Shown here: piece by piece, positions 5,408-9,521 of the stretch
How positions within the stretch are numbered: position 1 is the stretch's first letter
Layout of the letters: every line of letters starts with the position of its first letter
NCBI GenBank assembly: GCA_021802085.1
Contig: JAKAAZ010000136.1
Coordinates: forward strand, 1-9,521
Direction: 5' to 3'
Length of the DNA: 9,521 nt
Source of the DNA: Acidobacteriota bacterium
Lineage (GTDB): Bacteria; Acidobacteriota; Terriglobia; Terriglobales; Acidobacteriaceae
Translations under genes and position numbers: made by a program
The notes under the pieces: generated by a model
Told to the model about the DNA's origin: nothing
Seen by the model: only the letters and a program-made list of their open reading frames with translations
Databases searched by the model: none

Positions 5408-5689
5408 ATGCGAGAGCGGACAAAGCGATTTGCGATTGCGGCCCTAATGACCACGGTGGATATTGCACTCCTCGATAGGTACATTGGTGCGATCTGGCAG
5501 GCATGGTCGAAAGTTCTCTGGAGCCGAGGAGCATTTCTTCTGTTGCTTGCCCTTTTGGTAGCCTCAGCGGCCGTGCTGTGGATCCACGTCTACTACGACC
5601 TGCGTCAGACTATGCGCGAACGGCGTGACGCACTCTCCTTGAAGGCAACCTCGCTCCCTGGCGATCTGAGGAGGGACGGCGATGTTTGA
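5408..5689 (+). CDS. Small single-span membrane protein, first gene of the T4SS-like operon
   Basis: The open frame begins as far up as a TTG at 5354, with ATGs at 5378, 5402 and 5408. I prefer 5408, giving 93 residues, because GGAAGAG at 5395-5401 is then 6 bases upstream. The 5378 start would add 10 residues without a ribosome site. The product has a basic N-terminus, a moderately hydrophobic stretch (I-A-A-L-M-T-T-V-D-I-A-L-L) and one clear transmembrane helix (A-F-L-L-L-L-A-L-L-V-A-S-A-A-V-L-W-I). This is followed by a charged tail with R-Q-T-M-R-E-R-R. Its stop overlaps the ATG of the MoxR gene by eight bases (5682-5689), so the two are translationally coupled. I recognise no family. Size and position would suit a minor inner-membrane T4SS subunit, but that is only inference. 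Confidence 0.65.
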   Translation: MRERTKRFAIAALMTTVDIALLDRYIGAIWQAWSKVLWSRGAFLLLLALLVASAAVLWIHVYYDLRQTMRERRDALSLKATSLPGDLRRDGDV

Positions 5690-6602
5690 TTCGCTCGACG
5701 ACCTCTCCGTCAAACTCGCGGCAACGGGCTATTTCGTCGACCCAGTGATGACCAGCGTCGTGTATTTAGCGGCTCGGTTGCACAAACCCCTGCTGCTCGA
5801 GGGGCCAGCAGGAAGTGGCAAGACGCAACTCGCGGTTTCTGTTGCCCAAGCAGTAGGCACGCATGTCGAGCGGCTGCAATGCTATCGCGGGGTGACGGAG
5901 GACAAGGCCATCGGGCGGTTCGACGAAAGCCTGCAGCGGCTCTATATGGAGTTCTCGAAAGGCCAGAACGAGAGCTGGCAATCGCTGCAGGCGAATCTCA
6001 AGGGCCGTGATTTCTTCCGTCCAGGGCCATTGATGCGTGCGCTCGAGTGCGAGAAGCCCTGCGTGCTGCTGATCGATGAACTCGACAAGGTAGACGAAGG
6101 CTTCGAGGCCATGCTGCTGGAGATTCTGTCTGCCTGGCAGCTTTCGATTCCGGAATTCGGAACGGTTGAAGCCAGGAGCATTCCGTTCGTCGTTCTCACC
6201 AGCAATGAGGAACGCCGTCTCGGCGATCCCATTCGCCGTCGCAGCCTGTATGTGCGCGTTGAGCATCCGAAGCCGGAGCGAGAAGCGAAGATCATCGCCA
6301 GCCGCACTCCTGAAGCCTCCGATAAGTTCCATCGCGAGATGGCGGGTATCGCACTTTCCTTCCGCAATTATTCCCTCGAAAAACCACCTTCGGTTTCGGA
6401 GATGATCGACTTCGCGAATGCATTGCAGCTGCTGGGAACCGATCACGTTTTGCCGGAGCACCGCGATGTTCTGCTGCCATTTCTCGCCAAAACGGAAAAA
6501 GACCGCCGTCATCTGCTGCTGCGGGAAGGCTTTAAGAGCCTGCTCGACGACGGAGCCCGCTTTGCGCGCAACCTCGCTCATCCCGGAGGCATGCCCGCAT
6601 GA
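5682..6602 (+). CDS. MoxR-family AAA+ ATPase
   Basis: A 306-residue cytosolic AAA+ ATPase of the MoxR/CbbQ type. Walker A is G-P-A-G-S-G-K-T at 41-48 and Walker B L-L-I-D-E-L at 129-134. Sensor 1 lies in L-T-S-N-E-E-R-R at 172-179, and arginine-finger candidates are in D-P-I-R-R-R-S-L at 182-189. The C-terminal part (about 200-300) fits the lid domain. MoxR proteins form rings that remodel or activate partner proteins and usually sit beside a von Willebrand factor A gene. None is found here. Instead the ATG overlaps the membrane-protein gene upstream and the stop overlaps the transglycosylase start by four bases (ATGA at 6599-6602). The ATPase therefore belongs to the T4SS-like operon. The family is certain; its role in this operon is inferred. 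Confidence 0.93.
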   Translation: MFDSLDDLSVKLAATGYFVDPVMTSVVYLAARLHKPLLLEGPAGSGKTQLAVSVAQAVGTHVERLQCYRGVTEDKAIGRFDESLQRLYMEFSKGQNESWQSLQANLKGRDFFRPGPLMRALECEKPCVLLIDELDKVDEGFEAMLLEILSAWQLSIPEFGTVEARSIPFVVLTSNEERRLGDPIRRRSLYVRVEHPKPEREAKIIASRTPEASDKFHREMAGIALSFRNYSLEKPPSVSEMIDFANALQLLGTDHVLPEHRDVLLPFLAKTEKDRRHLLLREGFKSLLDDGARFARNLAHPGGMPA

Positions 6603-7072
6603 AATGGATTTCTGTCTTTGTGTTGGTGGTATTGCCGACCCTTGCTCCCGCACAAGCCACTCCCATCTTTGCCGAGAGATGCGTCGAGCACTATGCGACG
6701 CACTATGGAGTTCCCCCGGAACTCATTGCCGCGTTGATCGATGTGGAGTCGCGCTGGAACCCGAATGCGGTATCGAGCAAAGGGGCGCTTGGATTGATGC
6801 AACTCATGCCCGCCACGGCCCGGCGATTCGGCGCGTTTCAGCCCTTCAATACCGAGCAGAATATCGCAGCGGGCACGCGTTATGTGACCACTCTCATGTG
6901 GGAATTTCACGGCGATCTGCGGCTGGTCACCGCGGCCTACTATGCCGGCGACCGCTGGATCAGCCGCAAACAACTCAACTACCGCAACCCGGATGTCGTT
7001 GCCTACGTTCAGGCGGTGCGGCGCCGCTACATGGTCCGCAAATTCGGGGCAGCCTCGCTGCCCAGGAGGTAA
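6599..7072 (+). CDS. VirB1-like lytic transglycosylase (SLT domain)
   Basis: A 157-residue exported muramidase. Residues 1-20 form a signal peptide (hydrophobic core, A-Q-A before a probable cleavage site). The SLT domain follows, with the catalytic glutamate E50 in I-D-V-E-S-R-W-N-P-N-A. Then come the family motif G-A-L-G-L-M-Q-L-M-P-A-T-A at 62-74, N88-I-A-A-G and A-A-Y-Y-A-G at 112-117. In the last motif the common asparagine of A-Y-N-A-G is a tyrosine. It would cleave peptidoglycan with 1,6-anhydro product formation, opening the cell wall for assembly of an envelope-spanning machine. The domain is the small stand-alone type found as VirB1 in type IV secretion operons, and the VirB9- and VirB10-like genes follow immediately. 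Its start overlaps the MoxR stop (ATGA), implying coupled translation. Confidence 0.92.
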   Translation: MKWISVFVLVVLPTLAPAQATPIFAERCVEHYATHYGVPPELIAALIDVESRWNPNAVSSKGALGLMQLMPATARRFGAFQPFNTEQNIAAGTRYVTTLMWEFHGDLRLVTAAYYAGDRWISRKQLNYRNPDVVAYVQAVRRRYMVRKFGAASLPRR

Positions 7073-7079
7073 GAGAAAG

Positions 7080-8054
7080 ATGAAACATCGTTGGTTGATT
7101 CCCGTGGCCGTGCTTCTCCCGTTGAGCATGCACGCGTTGGACGATGCCGTGAAGGCCCGAGTGGAAACCATCACCATCCATGCCGATGAGGTGACGCCAC
7201 TCCATCTGCGACCTGAATTCGAATCGGTGATTCACATGCCGGAAGCGGTGACGTCGGTGGTCCTGGGCAGTCCAGGGTTGTTCCAGGCAGAACACAACGA
7301 AGGAGAACCGGACTATGTCTACGTCAAGCCGATCACCCAAGGTCCAGCCCAATCGAACCTCCTCATCGCGACGAAATCGGGCGAGCATGTGACGCTTGAA
7401 CTGATTAGCGACGGCTCCGCAGATGCAGGTTCCGCGCAGCCTATCGACTTTTTGATCGAATACCACGCGTCGCAGGGCTTTCTGATTTCCTCCGATCGAG
7501 GAACGTTTTCGATTGCGAATGAGCCAAATGGCAACGGAAACTCCGCGCCGGGGCTGACGAAACACACTCTCTCTGCGTCCATGTCCGAGGTATCTACCGC
7601 TTCAACGGCACTTGGTGCAGAGTACGACCAGCAAGTAAAGATCAATGCTCCCGACTGGACGAAGTGGGAAGGCAAACAGATTGAGACGTCGATCGGCGAC
7701 ATCCGCCAGTGGAACAATCAGACCGTTGTTTCCTATTCCATCTTCAACAGTTCCAATCAGCCGGTCGAGATCGTTCCTCCACAGATCCAGATCACGGGGC
7801 GACAACTCAAGAAAAAGAAGAAGCAAGGCAAAGGCATTATCTCCGACCAGCTCGAGATCCGGGAATACCGGTTGAGCGCGACCCGGCTGGAAGCCGGTGG
7901 ACGTGCGGATGGCGTCGTTGTCTTCGACCGGCCGAACTTCAAACAGTCCACAGAAAAGCTGTTCCTCCAGATTGCTCAGGCGAACCAGGTGGACCGGCCC
8001 ATCCTGATCCGCCTGCCGTTTACCCCACCGATCGCGGGTAGGAAGGAACCCTAA
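7080..8054 (+). CDS. VirB9/TrbG-like type IV secretion core protein
   Basis: A 324-residue secreted protein starting at 7080, with a strong AGGAGGT ribosome site at 7064-7070. A longer open frame reaches 6942 inside the transglycosylase gene but is spurious. Residues 1-19 look like a signal peptide ending in M-H-A. The N-terminal half resembles the periplasmic domain of VirB9/TrbG/CagX: a strand-rich region with S-V-V-L-G-S-P, then Y-V-K-P and S-N-L-L-I-A-T-K-S-G-E-H-V-T-L-E-L. VirB9 forms the outer-membrane core ring with VirB7 and VirB10. The C-terminal half (about 190-324) is less typical: Y-S-I-F-N-S-S-N-Q-P-V-E-I-V-P-P-Q-I and a K5 run at 244-248, ending in I-R-L-P-F. It looks like another beta-sandwich. 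The VirB10-like gene starts 5 bases after the stop. The assignment rests on the N-terminal pattern and context. Confidence 0.68.
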   Translation: MKHRWLIPVAVLLPLSMHALDDAVKARVETITIHADEVTPLHLRPEFESVIHMPEAVTSVVLGSPGLFQAEHNEGEPDYVYVKPITQGPAQSNLLIATKSGEHVTLELISDGSADAGSAQPIDFLIEYHASQGFLISSDRGTFSIANEPNGNGNSAPGLTKHTLSASMSEVSTASTALGAEYDQQVKINAPDWTKWEGKQIETSIGDIRQWNNQTVVSYSIFNSSNQPVEIVPPQIQITGRQLKKKKKQGKGIISDQLEIREYRLSATRLEAGGRADGVVVFDRPNFKQSTEKLFLQIAQANQVDRPILIRLPFTPPIAGRKEP

Positions 8055-8059
8055 CGCTT

Positions 8060-8728
8060 ATGAATCGCCATGCAATGAATGGGGCAGGAAATCGGGAAGC
8101 GCCGATCAACATGGAAGAAGCTGCGGAACTGGAGACGAAGGAGCGGCCTCGACAAAAACCTCCGTTTCCTCCCGACCCCGAGACCATCGCAGGGCGTCCT
8201 GAGACCCTGCTGGCCGAAAGCTATGCGACACGGGCCGACCTGAAAGGTGCTGCAGGAATGGAGAAAAGCAAGCTGATTCTGCTTGGCGGCGGTCTGTTGC
8301 TGGCCGTCCTCTTCTTCGTTTTCACAGCGGTTTCCGGACGATCTCCAGGCAGGAGGAACCTGACCGGAAAACCATCGTCGCAGCAGACACAACAGCCGAA
8401 CACCAATCCATTTCAAGGAAGCGTTACACCGCTGATGGACGCCGTGCGGACACCTTCCTCGGAGAACACGGGTGGACAGGTCCATGCGGGGGACATCGAG
8501 CGCACGCGCTCCATCACGGGCAGCCAAAAGCCACCCGCATCGAGGTACGCTGCCAACAGCTCGCTGGGCAGCGTGCCGTCTTTCTCCGACACGCAACAGA
8601 AGTGGGAAGAGCCGCAACCGTATGGCAAGCCTGCGCCTGGCTCCCCTGCTCCACTGCAGCAACAAGAGAACACCTTGAAGGAACCATCTCTGGTTTTTGT
8701 GCGCAGTCCACGGCAGAACCATCCATAA
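8060..8728 (+). CDS. virB10: TrbI/VirB10 N-terminal part, ended by an in-frame TAA
   Basis: 222 codons before the TAA at 8726-8728. The product has the layout of a VirB10/TrbI N-terminus: a cytoplasmic tail (1-69, charged and proline-rich), one transmembrane helix (about 71-91, L-I-L-L-G-G-G-L-L-L-A-V-L-F-F-V-F), then a long polar, Ser/Gln/Pro-rich periplasmic linker (92-222). It stops just before the conserved barrel domain, and the same reading frame continues without another stop to 9340. The normal protein is therefore a single chain of about 425 residues spanning 8060-9340, cut by one nonsense codon. On its own this fragment would be a membrane anchor without the outer-membrane pore domain. 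The ribosome site (GGAAGG near 8041-8046) is rather distant from the ATG. The VirB9-like stop is 5 bases upstream. Confidence 0.8.
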   Translation: MNRHAMNGAGNREAPINMEEAAELETKERPRQKPPFPPDPETIAGRPETLLAESYATRADLKGAAGMEKSKLILLGGGLLLAVLFFVFTAVSGRSPGRRNLTGKPSSQQTQQPNTNPFQGSVTPLMDAVRTPSSENTGGQVHAGDIERTRSITGSQKPPASRYAANSSLGSVPSFSDTQQKWEEPQPYGKPAPGSPAPLQQQENTLKEPSLVFVRSPRQNHP

Positions 8729-8827
8729 AGTTCCACCGCTGGAACAACGACAGAGGACAATGCTCCGGTCCTCGATCTGACTCCTGGCACGCGCATCGAG
8801 GCAAAGCTCGAGACGCAGATCTCAAGC

Positions 8828-9340
8828 GTGGTCGAGGCGCCGGTTGTAGCTGTGGTCCAGTACACCTACGCATTGGGGAACAAGGTGGTTGTGCCTGCGG
8901 GCGCGCGCGTCTACGGCCATCTTGAACAGGCCAATCGCTCCGGATATGTGAGTGTGAAATTCTACGAGCTCGAGTTGCTGGATGGGACCCAAGAGAAGAT
9001 TGACGCCGTTGGCACGGGCCTCGATCTGGGGCCGATCAAAGGAAAAGTCTTCGGAAAAAATACGGGTAGAAACTTTCTCGTGCAGGCTGCCTCAGGGCTT
9101 GGGTCCGCCGCTGCGATGCTGGTTGGCAACAACAACAGCGCGGCATTCTCCGAGAATGACATGCTGCGACAACAGGTGGCCGAGAACATGGGACAAGCCG
9201 GAGACTCAGAGATCATGAACCTGGCCGTCAATAGCCGCGTCGTCGTGACCGTCCCGGCTGATACGAAGATCTACGTTGTGTTTACCCGGCACGAGCAAAC
9301 TCCAGCCACCCTGCATCGAGTCGCTTCCAACAGCCCGTAG
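8828..9340 (+). CDS. virB10: TrbI/VirB10 C-terminal beta-barrel domain (downstream of nonsense codon)
   Basis: From the first usable start codon, a GTG at 8828, the frame encodes 170 residues; the same frame is open from 8729. Family-like sequence already begins upstream of the GTG (L-T-P-G-T-R-I-E-A-K-L-E-T-Q-I-S-S), showing that the GTG is not the ancestral start. Conserved TrbI/VirB10 features follow: V-V-P-A-G-A-R-V-Y-G-H, the D-L-G-P-I-K-G-K-V-F-G segment, and a helical A-A-S-G-L-G-S-A-A-A-M-L-V region at the antenna position. The final strand V-N-S-R-V-V-V-T-V-P-A-D-T-K-I-Y-V-V-F is also conserved. In an intact system this domain forms the pore ring at the outer membrane. Translated alone it lacks a signal peptide and membrane anchor and would stay in the cytoplasm, so function needs readthrough or the fragment is a pseudogene remnant. 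Confidence 0.8.
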   Translation: MVEAPVVAVVQYTYALGNKVVVPAGARVYGHLEQANRSGYVSVKFYELELLDGTQEKIDAVGTGLDLGPIKGKVFGKNTGRNFLVQAASGLGSAAAMLVGNNNSAAFSENDMLRQQVAENMGQAGDSEIMNLAVNSRVVVTVPADTKIYVVFTRHEQTPATLHRVASNSP

Positions 9341-9369
9341 CATCTCCTCCAGTCGCAATAATTGCACGC

Positions 9370-9403
9370 AGGCCCTCGTTCCCAAGCCAGGGCTTCCTTT
9401 TGT
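9370..9403 (+). terminator. Probable intrinsic terminator after virB10
   Basis: AGGCCCT (9370-9376) pairs with AGGGCTT (9389-9395) over seven positions, including one G-U, around a 12-base loop. A T-rich tail runs through 9394-9403. It lies 30 bases after the virB10 stop and would close the plus-strand operon. The loop is large, so strength is uncertain. Confidence 0.5.
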
Positions 9404-9521
9404 CTGACGCTAGGAGTCTGTCGGGCATAGCGTTTCGCTAAGGCCGATTCAGCGATTTGCAGGGCTGGTGTTCGATCTGGGGGGCGCAGGCCGTAATCCC
9501 GTTGGTAGCTTATAGCAGGCT
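9404..9521. other. Gene-free right end with an imperfect palindrome
   Basis: No coding sequence is seen on either strand in the last 118 bases. TAGCG-TTT-CGCTA at 9428-9440 forms a small hairpin, flanked by GGG and GCC that extend the dyad imperfectly. The start of this block (GGAGTCTGTCGGGCAT from 9413) has the look of an insertion-sequence terminal repeat, but the partner end is not in the window. Confidence 0.25.

Noticed and set aside
9470..9495. Right attachment site repeating the tRNA-Cys T-arm
   Set aside because: Only eight bases (GTTCGATC) match, a sequence common to T-arms; the acceptor part is not repeated.
1..9521. CRISPR array or rRNA gene
   Set aside because: No regularly spaced direct repeats and no rRNA-like sequence were seen.

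Overview
The window looks like a bacterial chromosome segment into whose tRNA locus a mobile island has integrated. Overall composition (fairly high GC, ATG starts with AGGAG-type ribosome sites), the mix of a YidH/DUF202 protein, a YbjQ-family protein, an orphan receiver and a LolD-type ATPase, and the style of the T4SS-like proteins suggest an Acidobacteriota (Terriglobia-like) host. That assignment is an impression from protein style, not a database result.

Positions 1-3250 are chromosomal backbone. A minus-strand pair comes first: a small zinc-ribbon-like protein, then a DUF202 membrane protein cut off by the window edge. A YbjQ/UPF0145 protein (+) follows, convergent with a TM2-like small membrane protein (-). 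A 654-base gene-free stretch comes next, then a stand-alone CheY-like receiver and a LolD/MacB-type ABC ATPase whose permease is not present. At 3284-3543 lie a clear sigma70-type promoter and tandem tRNA-Gly(GCC) and tRNA-Cys(GCA) genes.

From about 3544 to the window end the content is island-like. A tyrosine recombinase on the minus strand points its 3' end at the tRNA-Cys 3' end, the classical arrangement for a tRNA-integrated element. Its reading frame is broken by an apparent one-base deletion near 4380. Its N-terminus carries an excisionase-like helix-turn-helix fused in frame. A short divergent region (about 5098-5407) holds a possible 51-codon ORF and a pair of 19-base inverted motifs facing outward towards both transcripts. 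A plus-strand, tightly overlapping gene set follows: a small single-span membrane protein, a MoxR-type AAA+ ATPase, a VirB1-like lytic transglycosylase, a VirB9/TrbG-like protein and a VirB10/TrbI protein. The VirB10/TrbI frame is interrupted by a single in-frame TAA. A probable terminator lies after it, and the last ~100 bases hold no gene.

Together the right-hand genes resemble the envelope-spanning core of a type IV secretion/conjugation system with a MoxR chaperone-like ATPase in front. No VirB4, VirD4, relaxase or VWA partner is visible here. Two independent disruptions (integrase frameshift, virB10 nonsense codon) suggest either a decaying island or, less excitingly, sequence errors.
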